52,857 bases of DNA from Lentisphaerae bacterium ADurb.Bin242 (GTDB taxonomy: Bacteria > Verrucomicrobiota > Lentisphaeria > Victivallales > UBA1829): assembly GCA_002069785.1 (NCBI GenBank), contig MWCA01000032.1:1-52857 (forward strand), in the 5' to 3' direction. The notes beneath the pieces are model-generated. The model saw nothing but the letters and a program-made list of their open reading frames with translations. It searched no databases and was not told the DNA's origin. Positions 8,058 to 16,795 of this stretch are shown here, one piece after another. Each line of letters opens with the position of its first letter. Position 1 is the stretch's first letter. Made by a program: the position numbers and the translations under genes.

Positions 8058-8318
8058 ATGTTGAATGTCTACGCATGGAATGTCTGCCCGCACTGCCGGA
8101 AAACGATCGAATTTCTTCGGGCCCATCAAATCCCGTTCCAATATCTGGAGATCGGGGAACAGCCGGAGGCGGTCCTGAAAAAAGTCATCGACGTGAACGG
8201 CGGCGATGACTGGGTTGTTCCGACGCTGGAATACAACGGTCAGTGGCGTCCGGGGCAGGTTTTCGACGAGGCCAGGCTGGAGAAGGACCTCAAAAAATGG
8301 GGTCTCCTGAAAGATTGA
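8058..8318 (+). CDS. Glutaredoxin-like thiol redox protein
   Basis: The protein is 86 residues, a small cytoplasmic thioredoxin-fold protein that would reduce disulfides or handle glutathione-like thiols. The redox site is C10-P-H-C13 after the first strand (L-N-V-Y-A-W-N-V), followed by the cis-proline region W-V-V-P-T-L. The dicysteine form and size match class I glutaredoxins. ATG at 8058 is chosen because AAAGGAG lies 8 bases upstream and the protein then starts exactly at the first strand; an in-frame start at 7995 would sit inside the promoter. It converges with the PIG-L gene, 12 bases apart. Confidence 0.88.
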   Translation: MLNVYAWNVCPHCRKTIEFLRAHQIPFQYLEIGEQPEAVLKKVIDVNGGDDWVVPTLEYNGQWRPGQVFDEARLEKDLKKWGLLKD

Positions 8319-8330
8319 CCTTCCGCCGCG

Positions 8331-9146
8331 TCACGGCATGAAGAGCTTCTGGAACTCCTCCGGGGAAACCCGCGCGCCGTATTCGGACATCTCGAAGACT
8401 TCCGCATACCGGATTTTTTCGCCGCGTTTTTCGCCGTAGACCGACCGGAGGAGCGGACGTGCCAGATCGGCCGCGCTTTCAAAACGCTTCACCCAGCGCG
8501 ACAGCCATTGTTTCTTTTCCTCCCAGTTCATGCCGGAGGCATCGAAATCTTTTATTCCGAGGTCGCCCCATGGAAGCCATTCGTAAAACTGGGAAACATG
8601 ACAGTCCAGCATGCGGAGCTTGTCTTCCAGCACGGAATCGAACTCCACCGCCGCATCGGGACGGACCGCCCGCGGATCGGTGAAGCGGTGATAGGCGTAA
8701 GCAAAGACCGGATTTTTCTCCGGAATCGGCGTATCGGGACAATAGAGCGGAACCATCAGCAGATACGCGGCGTCCATGACCAGCTGTCCGGCCGCCCGGT
8801 GATCCGCATGATAGTCTCCAATCCAGTGGGAAATGACCACGTCCGGACGGAATTTCCGGATGAGCCGGACAATCTCCTCCCGGTTTTCCAGGCTGGCCTC
8901 CAGCGCACAGTCCGGATGATCGAGGATCTGGTATTCGGAAATCCCCGCAACCCGGGCGGACGCCTGGGCTTCCAGAAAACGGCGCTTTGCCAGCGCTTCT
9001 TTTTCCATGCTGTAGTGTCCGCAGTTTCCATTGGCGGCGGATACGAATTTGACAACGTGCCCGGCGCGGGCCAACTGCAATGAGGTTCCTCCGAACAGAA
9101 TGTCCGGATCGTCCGGATGGGCTCCGATAAACAAAAAACGTCTCAT
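8331..9146 (-). CDS. PIG-L (LmbE-like) family N-deacetylase
   Basis: The protein is 271 residues from ATG at 9146 (the frame extends further upstream but not into protein-like text). It begins M-R-R-F-L-F-I-G-A-H-P-D-D, with zinc ligands in A-H10-P-D-D13 and the later H-A-D-H116 motif, preceded by V-V-I-S-H-W. The family removes acetyl groups from N-acetylglucosamine-type sugars or related small molecules. The substrate cannot be read from sequence. The AraC gene lies 130 bases upstream in the same direction, which suggests a regulator-target pair. Confidence 0.88.
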   Translation of the reverse strand: MRRFLFIGAHPDDPDILFGGTSLQLARAGHVVKFVSAANGNCGHYSMEKEALAKRRFLEAQASARVAGISEYQILDHPDCALEASLENREEIVRLIRKFRPDVVISHWIGDYHADHRAAGQLVMDAAYLLMVPLYCPDTPIPEKNPVFAYAYHRFTDPRAVRPDAAVEFDSVLEDKLRMLDCHVSQFYEWLPWGDLGIKDFDASGMNWEEKKQWLSRWVKRFESAADLARPLLRSVYGEKRGEKIRYAEVFEMSEYGARVSPEEFQKLFMP

Positions 9147-9276
9147 GGATCGATCAATCCTTTTTTTTGGATGGTTCCGGAAAATGTTTTCCGGGAGGGG
9201 ATACAATCATCCGTTACTATACAGCGAAACGGTCTTTTTTTCAACGTCCGGAAAAAACTTTCCGGCAAGGCTCCGG

Positions 9277-10131
9277 TCAGCGCCGGACGGAACGGGGAGG
9301 GAATCCGTACTGTTTGCGGAACTGGCGGGAGAAATAATTGCTGTCCGGAAATCCGCACTTCCCGGCAATTTCGGAAATGGTCAGCTCGGAACCGTGAAGA
9401 TGGGAAAATGCTTTTGCCAGCCGCGTGTTCACAAGATAGCGGACCGGGGAGATTCCGGTCAGGAGCTTGAACTGCTGGCGGAGGCTGCTTTCGGACAGGT
9501 TCGTGAAGCGGGCCATTTCCGAAAGAGTCCACGGGTCTTTGAAACGCATGTTGAGTTCGGCCAGCAGACGGCTGATCCGGTAGGCGTTGGAAATCCGCAT
9601 TTCCCCGGAAAGCGGATCGCAGTGACGGCAGAGATGAAGAAGCACTTTCAGAAAATCCGCCAGGATCGCCGTTTTGGCGCCGGGAAGCATCTGGTTCTGT
9701 TCCCGGATGATCTCGTCCAGCATCTGAATGATTTCCGGGAAGAACGAATTGTCCAGCTTCAGGATATTTCCGTCCTGGCCGGGCTGCCGCGCGACATTGA
9801 AAAGCAGCTGGTAGTTCGGGAGACTCTGCATGTCGTTGTGAAAATGTTTCAGGAAACTGGGGGCGAACAGAATATTGTAGATTTCCAGGTCGTTGGCGTC
9901 CTCGTAAGAATGAATTTCCCCGGGAGGAATGAGAAAAACATTGCCGGTGGATATCTTGAGCCGCCGGTCTCCCATGACGTGAAACGAATTTCCGGAACGG
10001 ATGAAAACCAGTTCATAGAAGTCATCATGGCGATGCCTGTTGCACGGTCCGTATTCTTTTCCATGACGGCAGAAAAGCACAGAAAATTTGAAGTTGCTCC
10101 AGATCAGATGGGGTTTCAGGGTGTTTCGCAT
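9277..10131 (-). CDS. AraC-family transcriptional regulator
   Basis: The protein is 284 residues from ATG at 10131. The N-terminal half is a cupin-type sensor (H-R-H-D-D-F-Y-E-L-V and I-P-P-G-E-I-H-S-Y near 35-80), which usually binds a sugar. The C-terminal 100 residues hold two helix-turn-helix units: W-T-L-S-E-M-A-R-F-T-N-L-S and L-T-I-S-E-I-A-G-K-C-G-F, followed by the family end F-R-K-Q-Y-G-F-P-P. It probably controls the PIG-L gene downstream or the prepilin-like gene upstream; no operator repeats were identified. Confidence 0.92.
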   Translation of the reverse strand: MRNTLKPHLIWSNFKFSVLFCRHGKEYGPCNRHRHDDFYELVFIRSGNSFHVMGDRRLKISTGNVFLIPPGEIHSYEDANDLEIYNILFAPSFLKHFHNDMQSLPNYQLLFNVARQPGQDGNILKLDNSFFPEIIQMLDEIIREQNQMLPGAKTAILADFLKVLLHLCRHCDPLSGEMRISNAYRISRLLAELNMRFKDPWTLSEMARFTNLSESSLRQQFKLLTGISPVRYLVNTRLAKAFSHLHGSELTISEIAGKCGFPDSNYFSRQFRKQYGFPPRSVRR

Positions 10132-10232
10132 TTGTTTTCTTCTCCGGGAGAATACTATACTCGGATTTCCGGAAAAAGAAAACGGAATGAACCCGGCAAA
10201 TATTTCTTTTATGAAAAAAAATGAAACGGGAA

Positions 10233-10269
10233 GGGAAAAACGGCTGTTGACCGTGGACGCGTTTTTCCC
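10233..10269 (-). terminator. Hairpin after the prepilin-like gene
   Basis: GGGAAAAACG pairs perfectly with CGTTTTTCCC across a 17-base loop. On the minus strand it follows the stop at 10307 and precedes the AraC start. The arm carries a T run and a longer T run lies about 12 bases further, so it may terminate transcription or serve as a regulator site. Confidence 0.4.
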
Positions 10270-10306
10270 TCCCCGTTCCGGAGAACGGCAAATCAGAAGG
10301 TCACTC

Positions 10307-10972
10307 TTAATCCTCCACCGGCGGAGCGTAGTCGGCCAGCCACTCGGACATGAAGTGCTGATTCTGTATAACCGATTTGTCCCCAACCGTTTCCGGGAAG
10401 GTGTGGGACATGGCATGACCGTCGACAAAGAGATAGTTGGAACGGTTCGTGTGTCTCTTGACATCCAGCTTTCCGGACCAGTTGTCCGGAGCGCTCATGG
10501 CATGGTAGCACTGATGATCGACCGGCGTGGTTCCGTCCGCCTCAAAACCTCTCTCGGAAAGATAAATCTTCGCCGACGGCGTCCGGAGACTGGTCACGGG
10601 GATGCCGAACGTCAGCATCGCGTTGACCATGTAGCTCTGGATCGCCTTGTCCTTGTCATACCCCTTGTCGGAAGGACATTTCAGATATTTCAAATCGTAA
10701 TTGTAGTTCGACAGGAGGATGGTATACCATTGCGGCTCGGGATCCATCTCCACGATTGCCGCGAAGGTTCCGCCGTGAACCACCGGAAGCGCGTCGTTGT
10801 AGTCGCCGCGGTAAAAATTCGTGGCCAGTGCGGCCTGTTTGAGGTTGTTGATGCACGAGATTCCATGTGCTTTCGCCCGTGCATTGTTCAGGGCCGGAAG
10901 CAGAATCCCGGCCAGAATGGCGATCATCGCTATCACCACGAGGAGTTCTATCAAAGTAAAAAACCGTTTCAT
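10307..10972 (-). CDS. Prepilin-like exported protein with H-X9-DG motif
   Basis: The protein is 221 residues from ATG at 10972, chosen because it gives the short basic leader M-K-R-F followed by the prepilin cleavage and methylation region [11 protein letters not shown] and a single membrane helix. Downstream are N-N-L-K-Q, typical of the DUF1559 group, and the C-terminal [12 protein letters not shown], an exact H-X9-DG motif. Such pseudopilin-like proteins occur in large numbers in Lentisphaerae and Planctomycetes; their role is unknown but likely lies at the cell surface. This is one of the better hints to the host lineage. Confidence 0.85.
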   Translation of the reverse strand: MKRFFTLIELLVVIAMIAILAGILLPALNNARAKAHGISCINNLKQAALATNFYRGDYNDALPVVHGGTFAAIVEMDPEPQWYTILLSNYNYDLKYLKCPSDKGYDKDKAIQSYMVNAMLTFGIPVTSLRTPSAKIYLSERGFEADGTTPVDHQCYHAMSAPDNWSGKLDVKRHTNRSNYLFVDGHAMSHTFPETVGDKSVIQNQHFMSEWLADYAPPVED

Positions 10973-11075
10973 ATTGCAATCCTTGTTTTTCGGTAAAGGA
11001 GATATTCCCCAAAGGATGGAGTTTCTCCGGCAGAACGGAAAAAGCCTGCCGGGGATCGTGAGACATCCGAAAAAG

Positions 11076-11450
11076 TCAGGACAATGGAGGCGCGCGGGAA
11101 AGCGGAAGCTGACAATCGTTGAAGGAAACCGGGCTGTCGGGCACAGGCTGAAAAACGGTTTCCGGAAAATGCTGTATGACCCGGAAGGATTCTCCGGGAA
11201 ATACAAAATTGAACATCCCGGCGCAGATGGGACAAAAGTTCTCGATCGGTTGAACGCAATCCGTCGAATGGACCTTGTAAATTTCCGGAACCGCGTTATT
11301 CCGGCAGTATTCCGAAACGGAAAAAGAATTGCCCTTCGCTTCGCCGGAACACGGTCCGCCAGAGTGAATCATCAGGTGTATGAAGCCGCTGCCGAGGAAT
11401 AGCAGACTCAGCATTACGGACAAAATCTTTTGCGGCATACCCGTTTTCAT
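11076..11450 (-). CDS. Small exported protein, possibly DUF2946-like
   Basis: The protein is about 124 residues. ATG at 11450 gives GGAG at an 8-base spacing; ATG at 11456 would be only 2 bases from it. The N-terminus is a signal peptide or anchor ([17 protein letters not shown]). The mature part has several cysteines, including C-P-I-C, reminiscent of DUF2946 periplasmic proteins associated with metal handling, but the match is weak. The prepilin-like gene follows after 103 bases. Confidence 0.5.
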   Translation of the reverse strand: MKTGMPQKILSVMLSLLFLGSGFIHLMIHSGGPCSGEAKGNSFSVSEYCRNNAVPEIYKVHSTDCVQPIENFCPICAGMFNFVFPGESFRVIQHFPETVFQPVPDSPVSFNDCQLPLSRAPPLS

Positions 11451-11519
11451 TTGCATGACTCCATCAAGGTCGGTAATATAATCCTTCCCGGGAAATATTC
11501 AAGAATCTTTTTTCATCTG

Positions 11520-11548
11520 TTGAAAATTCTGTGACATACAGATATAGT
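11520..11548 (+). promoter_or_regulatory. Sigma70-type promoter for the coiled-coil gene pair
   Basis: TTGAAA, 17 bases, TATAGT. The -10 box ends 53 bases before the ATG at 11602. The same box pair, with a 16-base spacer, precedes the tRNA-Val gene. Confidence 0.6.
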
Positions 11549-11601
11549 TTGAAAGGGAAAAGTCCCGTTCGCATTCAAGGAAATCCAATGGGGGGAGAAA
11601 A

Positions 11602-12669
11602 ATGTTATTCGAAAAGCCGGGAAAATGCCTGTTCGCCATGGGAATGTTTCTACTGTTTTTATTTGTTCCGCTCTATGTTCAGGCATGGACCCAGCCGTCG
11701 CTGGGACGCGAAGTGGAGGAAGGTTTTCTGGAAGCCTTGAAGGAGAATCCGGAATATGCGGGCGTGGCCGCCGAAGATGCTTCCATCCGAATGCAGCTGG
11801 AAGAACTCCGGAAAAAGTTGGCCTCCCAGGATACAGAACTCAAAAAACTCATGGAAGAACGGGAAAAATTGCAGCGCATGGTTTTTTCCGAGGAAGAGGT
11901 TAAGAATAAAAGCGAAAAAATTCGGCTCCATGGCGACCAGTTGCGCTCGATAATCCAGAAACTGGACTCGAAATTTTCAAAATCCAAAGAATATGCGGCG
12001 CTTTCCCTGCGGGAATCCAGCCTCTTCGTGAAAAAAAACCTTGTTGTAAACAGGATTCTTTTCTCATCTGCCGACAAGCGGATTCTGAAATACAAGGAAG
12101 CTATGGAAAAGAATCTTTTCGCGTGCCCTTCTATAAAATTGGCGGAGAATCTGCCGAAAGCAAAGGTCGAAGGCTCCGATGAATATAAAGTTGCTATGTA
12201 TTTAGTGGAAAATCACAGAAAAAATCCTCGCCTGTGGTCAGCGCAGCAGGGATGTCTTTTGCTGCGCGGTAAAGTGGACCGAATCGCCAGGGAAACTCCC
12301 GCCATCCGTGAGTTGAACCGGAAAATTTCTTTAAAATGTATGGAGCTTGCCCTGAAAAACTGTCTTCTTCAGGAAAAGAACCCGGAACTTGCGTGGAAGG
12401 TCAAAATCGCCCATAAATCCATCGACTTTCAGAAGCCGGAAACGACCGGTGCTTACAGCAGACTCCATGATGAATTGATGAAGATTCTCCGTTCGGATCC
12501 CGAGTATACCATGCTTGAAAAGGAACTGCAGAAGCTTCAGGAAGAACATGAAAAAGCCTTGGACGATTTCGCGGCAAAAAGCAAAGTTCCGGAAGCGGTC
12601 GAATACCGGAAAGTCAAGGCCCTGCTGGACGAGGCGGACAAGACGGCTTCCTCCGGCAAAGCGGAATGA
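11602..12669 (+). CDS. Exported coiled-coil protein, paralog A
   Basis: The protein is 355 residues. Residues 1-28 form a signal peptide (leader M-L-F-E-K-P-G-K, hydrophobic core, cut near V-Q-A). The rest is highly charged and helical, with heptad-like runs at about 60-95 (L-E-E-L-R-K-K-L) and near the end. It is clearly paralogous to the first 350 residues of the next gene: both share K-E-Y-A-A-L-S-L-R, V-E-G-S-D-E-Y-K, L-L-Q-E-K-N-P-E-L-A-W-K-V-K and P-E-A-V-E-Y-R-K-V-K-A-L-L-D. GGGGGGAG lies just before the ATG. No enzymatic motif or known family is seen; an exported structural or binding role is inference only. Confidence 0.7.
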   Translation: MLFEKPGKCLFAMGMFLLFLFVPLYVQAWTQPSLGREVEEGFLEALKENPEYAGVAAEDASIRMQLEELRKKLASQDTELKKLMEEREKLQRMVFSEEEVKNKSEKIRLHGDQLRSIIQKLDSKFSKSKEYAALSLRESSLFVKKNLVVNRILFSSADKRILKYKEAMEKNLFACPSIKLAENLPKAKVEGSDEYKVAMYLVENHRKNPRLWSAQQGCLLLRGKVDRIARETPAIRELNRKISLKCMELALKNCLLQEKNPELAWKVKIAHKSIDFQKPETTGAYSRLHDELMKILRSDPEYTMLEKELQKLQEEHEKALDDFAAKSKVPEAVEYRKVKALLDEADKTASSGKAE

Positions 12670-12729
12670 TCCATATTTTATGAGAATATCGTTAAAATGA
12701 ACTCAACTTTCAGGGGAGGAAAAAAGAGA

Positions 12730-15700
12730 ATGTTGTCCGAAAAATCGGGAAAAATTTTGTTCGCCGCGGTGGTGGGGTTGTTGCTTTTTCCGCTTCCGGT
12801 CCTATCCGGTGCGGAAACGCTTCCAACGGCTGACCGGAACGTTGAAAAAGAATTTCAGGAGGCATTGAAGGAAAACAAGGAGTATGCGGAGATTCAGGCC
12901 AGAAGCGATTCTCTCCGGAAGCAGCTCGACGCATTGCGGGAAAAACTGGCAGCCGACAACCAGGAACTCAAAAAGCTGGTGGAAGAGCAGAAAAAACTGC
13001 GGAGTGTTCTGCAAGCTCCCGCAAGCGAGAAACCACAGTCGCAACTGCTTCGTGTGTTTGAAATCGAGAAAGCTCTGAACCGCGCGTTTTCTTCCTCGAA
13101 GGAATATGCCGCGCTTTCATTGCGCGTTGCCTCCAGTCAGGCTGAAACCGGCTATGCGCTACAGAAATTTCTTCATTCTTCCTCCGACCCGCGAATTTCA
13201 AAATATAATGAATTTGTGGAAAAATATACGGACGCCTCCTTCGCCGCTGCTGCGAAAAACGCTCCGAAAGCAAATGTGGAAGGGTCCGACGAATATAAAG
13301 CCGCCATGTACGGCGTGGAAAAATACAAAGAAGATCCTGCCCGGAACATGTGGGCCATGGTTCACGGATATTCCCTGCTGAGCCAGAAAATGAGGCGGAT
13401 CGCGGAAAAAGATCCTGCCATCCGGGAGATGGGCAGAAAACTTTTCCTGATGACGGCGGAACTCCATTGGAAACGCTGTCTCCTTCAAGAGAAAAACCCG
13501 GAACTTGCCTGGAAAGTCAAAGAAACTCAGTTTTCCACAGATTATAAAAGCATGGAATTCGTGAAGAAATCGAATGAACTCAACAATGAGTTGTGGAACA
13601 TTCTTCGGGCGGACCCCGGATATGCGAAGCTGGAAAAGGAAAGCCAGGAACTACGCCAGTCCCATACGAAGGCCATCGACGATTTTGCCGCGAAGAGCAA
13701 TGCCCCGGAAGCGGTCGAATACCGGAAGGTCAAGGCTCTGCTGGACGAAGCAAATAAAAAAGCTTCCGCCGGAGGTGTCGGAAAGTGTGTGCCGGACCGT
13801 CCGAATCTGGATTTCGACGGGTTTTTCACGAAAACGAAGTATCTCCAGAAGGATTTCGACGCCCGCGAACTGTCCATGTTCAAGAAATACCTGGCCGCTG
13901 AGAAGGTCGTGGACCCGGACAAGATTCTGTCCGCGTTCCAGGGCAAAGAGGAAGCTCCCCTTGCGGCCCTGATCAAAGGAAAATCGCTCGAAAACGCTCC
14001 CGTGACAAATTTTTTCATCCGTTCCGAATATCAGCGGCTGGTGAATCAGACCAACTGGGGCGGACGGGGCCGCGACAATGCAATTGCACTGTATGAATTG
14101 GGGACGAAGTTTTATGAGGCGCATCCGTCGGACCGCGACGAGGGACAAATTATTCTGCGCCGGATTCCTTTTGCCTACGACTATGCCAACCGGCTGATTT
14201 CCATCGAAAAAATCCTCCGGATCGAAGGGCTCGATCCGTGGCTGAAGGAAATGTTCCTGGGCCGCCGTTTTCATGATATTGCCTGGCAGGCCCGTGGACA
14301 CGGCTTTGCAAACAGTGTGACACAGAACGGCTGGAAGGTTTTCGGGGAAAATATTCAGAAAGGCAAGGAGCATTTTCTTGCAGCATGGAAGATCGATCCG
14401 ACCCGTCCGGAAGCCCCCGCGGCGATTTGCGGCGCTCCATTTTCCAAGGAGGATTCCGTGAAATATTTCCGCATAGCCTCGGAAATCCAGGCAGACTACG
14501 ACCGTCCGATCCGCGGGTTGCAGAACATCTTTCTCCCGCGCTGGTGCGGAAGCAGTCAACTGGCTTTCGACCTTGCGATCAAGTGTCTGGAAAGTCCGTT
14601 CCGGGATACGATAATTCCGGATCGCGGCATCTGGAGCGTTTGTCAGGGGGCGCTGGAAGGGTCCGGTTACGCGTGGCAGAGCGGCATCCGGAATACGCCC
14701 CGATTGCCGGAACTGATCCTGAAATATCTCGATGAAAAGATCGCCTCGAAGGACCCGGTCCGCCGGGAAAACGGCATGGCGCAGAAAATCTGTATGCTGC
14801 TCGCTTTCGGACACTATGAGGAAGCCGATGCACTGTACAAAAAACTGACGCCGGAAAAATTCAATGCCGCAATCGCCCGTTTCAGGAAAACGACTCCTGT
14901 CACGATCGGCGGAAACGGCAGTTATTTTTCATGGATCGATTATCCGGCAACCTTGTCAGTTTTTACCGGTAAAATCGGGAAGGAACTGAAAACCGCCGAG
15001 GACACGTTCCTTGCCGGACAGATGGAAGAAGCACTGTCCGGACTCGACAAGCTGCTGGCCCGGAAGGATCTTTCCAAAGCGGAACGCAATCATCTCTATT
15101 TTCTGTATGGACACTGGCTGCTGAACGATGATCCGTCTTCGTCTTGCGGACGGATCATTCCCGCATGGCAGGTGGAAACCTGGCAGAAGTCTAAACCGGT
15201 CGTCATGGAAAAACTGCTGGAACATGGAATCGATCCCGGCGTGCATGGAGAATACGCCACCTGCCTTCAACTCGCCATTTACCAGAATGCGAATCCGGCT
15301 GTCATCATGGCCGCCGTAAAACGCTTTCCGGATTCCATCAAAGTCCTGTCGAACGACCGGTACAAGAGATCGGTGTTGTATTATTTTGCCGAAAAGAATT
15401 CCGATCCCGCGCTTTTGAAGTTCCTGCTGGAAAATGGCGCCGATATCGAGGCAAAACAGGAAGACGGATCGACGCCTCTGATGGTGGCGATCTGGTTGAA
15501 GAACGACAAGGCGGCCCGGACCCTGCTGGATGCCGGAGCGTCCATTCATGCCAGGAACAATGTTCACAGCACCGTGCTTCACCTGGCCGCGGTAAAATCT
15601 CCGGTTGCCTTCGTAAAAGAGCTCATTCAAAAAGGAGCGGATGTCAATGCCGCATCGATCAATGACAACACCACTCCGCTGATGGATGCGGCCAACGCCG

Positions 15701-15936
15701 GACGGGCCGACTCCGTGAGGCTTCTGCTGGAAAACGGGGCGAAAGTCAATAAACAGGAAGCCTCCGAAGAAAAGAGAACGGCTCTCCACTGGGCGGTGAT
15801 CGGCAAGAATCCGGAAGTGGTGAAAGTCCTGCTGGAATACAAGGCGGATAAGTCGCTCAAGGACAAAGACGGCCTGACTCCGCTGGAACTGGCGGTGAAG
15901 AAAAATCTTCCGAAGATTGCGGAACTGCTGCGCTGA
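12730..15936 (+). CDS. Exported coiled-coil protein, paralog B, with ankyrin repeats
   Basis: The protein is 1068 residues from ATG at 12730, chosen because M-L-S-E-K-S-G-K matches the paralog's M-L-F-E-K-P-G-K and GGGGAGG precedes it; an upstream ATG at 12697 is in frame. A signal peptide ends near L-S-G-A. Residues to about 345 duplicate the preceding protein. About 350-870 is a long helical region of TPR-like character that I do not recognise. About 880-1068 holds five ankyrin repeats, recognisable as L-L-E-N-G-A-D-I, D-G-S-T-P-L-M-V-A-I, L-L-D-A-G-A-S-I, T-A-L-H-W-A-V and D-G-L-T-P-L-E-L-A. Ankyrin repeats bind proteins and are unusual on an exported bacterial protein. Likely cotranscribed with paralog A (60-base gap). 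Confidence 0.8.
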   Translation: MLSEKSGKILFAAVVGLLLFPLPVLSGAETLPTADRNVEKEFQEALKENKEYAEIQARSDSLRKQLDALREKLAADNQELKKLVEEQKKLRSVLQAPASEKPQSQLLRVFEIEKALNRAFSSSKEYAALSLRVASSQAETGYALQKFLHSSSDPRISKYNEFVEKYTDASFAAAAKNAPKANVEGSDEYKAAMYGVEKYKEDPARNMWAMVHGYSLLSQKMRRIAEKDPAIREMGRKLFLMTAELHWKRCLLQEKNPELAWKVKETQFSTDYKSMEFVKKSNELNNELWNILRADPGYAKLEKESQELRQSHTKAIDDFAAKSNAPEAVEYRKVKALLDEANKKASAGGVGKCVPDRPNLDFDGFFTKTKYLQKDFDARELSMFKKYLAAEKVVDPDKILSAFQGKEEAPLAALIKGKSLENAPVTNFFIRSEYQRLVNQTNWGGRGRDNAIALYELGTKFYEAHPSDRDEGQIILRRIPFAYDYANRLISIEKILRIEGLDPWLKEMFLGRRFHDIAWQARGHGFANSVTQNGWKVFGENIQKGKEHFLAAWKIDPTRPEAPAAICGAPFSKEDSVKYFRIASEIQADYDRPIRGLQNIFLPRWCGSSQLAFDLAIKCLESPFRDTIIPDRGIWSVCQGALEGSGYAWQSGIRNTPRLPELILKYLDEKIASKDPVRRENGMAQKICMLLAFGHYEEADALYKKLTPEKFNAAIARFRKTTPVTIGGNGSYFSWIDYPATLSVFTGKIGKELKTAEDTFLAGQMEEALSGLDKLLARKDLSKAERNHLYFLYGHWLLNDDPSSSCGRIIPAWQVETWQKSKPVVMEKLLEHGIDPGVHGEYATCLQLAIYQNANPAVIMAAVKRFPDSIKVLSNDRYKRSVLYYFAEKNSDPALLKFLLENGADIEAKQEDGSTPLMVAIWLKNDKAARTLLDAGASIHARNNVHSTVLHLAAVKSPVAFVKELIQKGADVNAASINDNTTPLMDAANAGRADSVRLLLENGAKVNKQEASEEKRTALHWAVIGKNPEVVKVLLEYKADKSLKDKDGLTPLELAVKKNLPKIAELLR

Positions 15937-15945
15937 AAAAGAGAC

Positions 15946-15977
15946 GGCCTCCCTTCTGTCGAATCGGAGAGGAGGCC
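15946..15977 (-). terminator. Hairpin between convergent genes
   Basis: GGCCTCC pairs with GGAGGCC across an 18-base loop. On the minus strand the stem is followed within five bases by TTTTT, so it best serves the SDR/transketolase operon. It begins 10 bases after the ankyrin gene stop. Confidence 0.45.
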
Positions 15978-15998
15978 GGACACCGGGCAATTCCGGTA

Positions 15999-16763
15999 TT
16001 ATTCGATCTTGGAGAGGTCGCCGTTGATTGTGATGCCGCCGTCCGCTACGATGATGGCGCCGTTGAGGTAGCTGGAGTCGTCCGACGCCAGGAACAAGGC
16101 CACTTTTGCAATCTCCTCCGGGGTGCCGTAACGGCGCAGGGGCGTCCGCAATTTCAGGAAACGCTCTTCGTCGAAGGTCGAATTTTCGGGGTTGCTCTGC
16201 CGCATCATCGGAGTCATGATCGCGGCGGGCGCGATACAGTTCACCCGGATTCCGTAACGCCCGTATTCGGCGGCCATCGACTTGGTGAGCTGGACCGTGG
16301 CGCCTTTCGTCGCGGTGTAGGCGTCGCAGTCGGGAATGCCGATCACGCCCGCGCTGGAGGCGGTGTTGATGACCGAGCCGCCTCCGCGTTTCATCAGCAC
16401 GGGGAGGCCGTATTTACAGAACAGGAACACGCTCCGGAGGTTGATCGAGATAATGCGGTCCCAGTCCTCCTCCGCGATATCCGTGACGCGTCCATCGTGT
16501 CCGGTCCAGTAGATGGAGGCGTTGTTGTAGATCACATCCAAATTCGGACACTGTTCGATCACGGCGCGGACGTCTTCCGCTTTGGAGACGTCGCATTTCA
16601 CGAAGACGGCTCCCAGCTCCGAAGCGGTCTCGCGTCCGAGCTTCTCGTTGATGTCGGCGATCACCACGCGGGCGCCTTCGCGGACGAACAATTCCGCTCC
16701 CGCGCGTCCAATTCCCTGTGCCCCGCCCGTAATGAGGACGGTTTTTCCTTCCAGTCGTTTCAT
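15999..16763 (-). CDS. SDR-family NAD(P)-dependent dehydrogenase, operon gene 4
   Basis: The 254-residue classical short-chain dehydrogenase has dinucleotide-binding T-G-G-A-Q-G-I-G (12-19), D after the second strand (I-A-D-I-N, favouring NAD), N-N-A-S in place of NNAG, a catalytic Ser in N-T-A-S-S-A, and Y-T-A-T-K. The C-terminus ends in V-A-D-G-G. It would oxidise or reduce a sugar, polyol or hydroxy acid. It is the last gene of the operon with a second SDR and a split transketolase, 32 bases after gene 3; substrate unknown. Confidence 0.9.
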   Translation of the reverse strand: MKRLEGKTVLITGGAQGIGRAGAELFVREGARVVIADINEKLGRETASELGAVFVKCDVSKAEDVRAVIEQCPNLDVIYNNASIYWTGHDGRVTDIAEEDWDRIISINLRSVFLFCKYGLPVLMKRGGGSVINTASSAGVIGIPDCDAYTATKGATVQLTKSMAAEYGRYGIRVNCIAPAAIMTPMMRQSNPENSTFDEERFLKLRTPLRRYGTPEEIAKVALFLASDDSSYLNGAIIVADGGITINGDLSKIE

Positions 16764-16795
16764 GAATTCAAACTCCTTTTATTGCGTGTCCTTCC

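Noticed and set aside
7421..8209. Plus-strand frame of 262 codons
   Set aside because: Overlaps the glutaredoxin start and promoter; codon use favours the minus-strand frame at 7424-7876.
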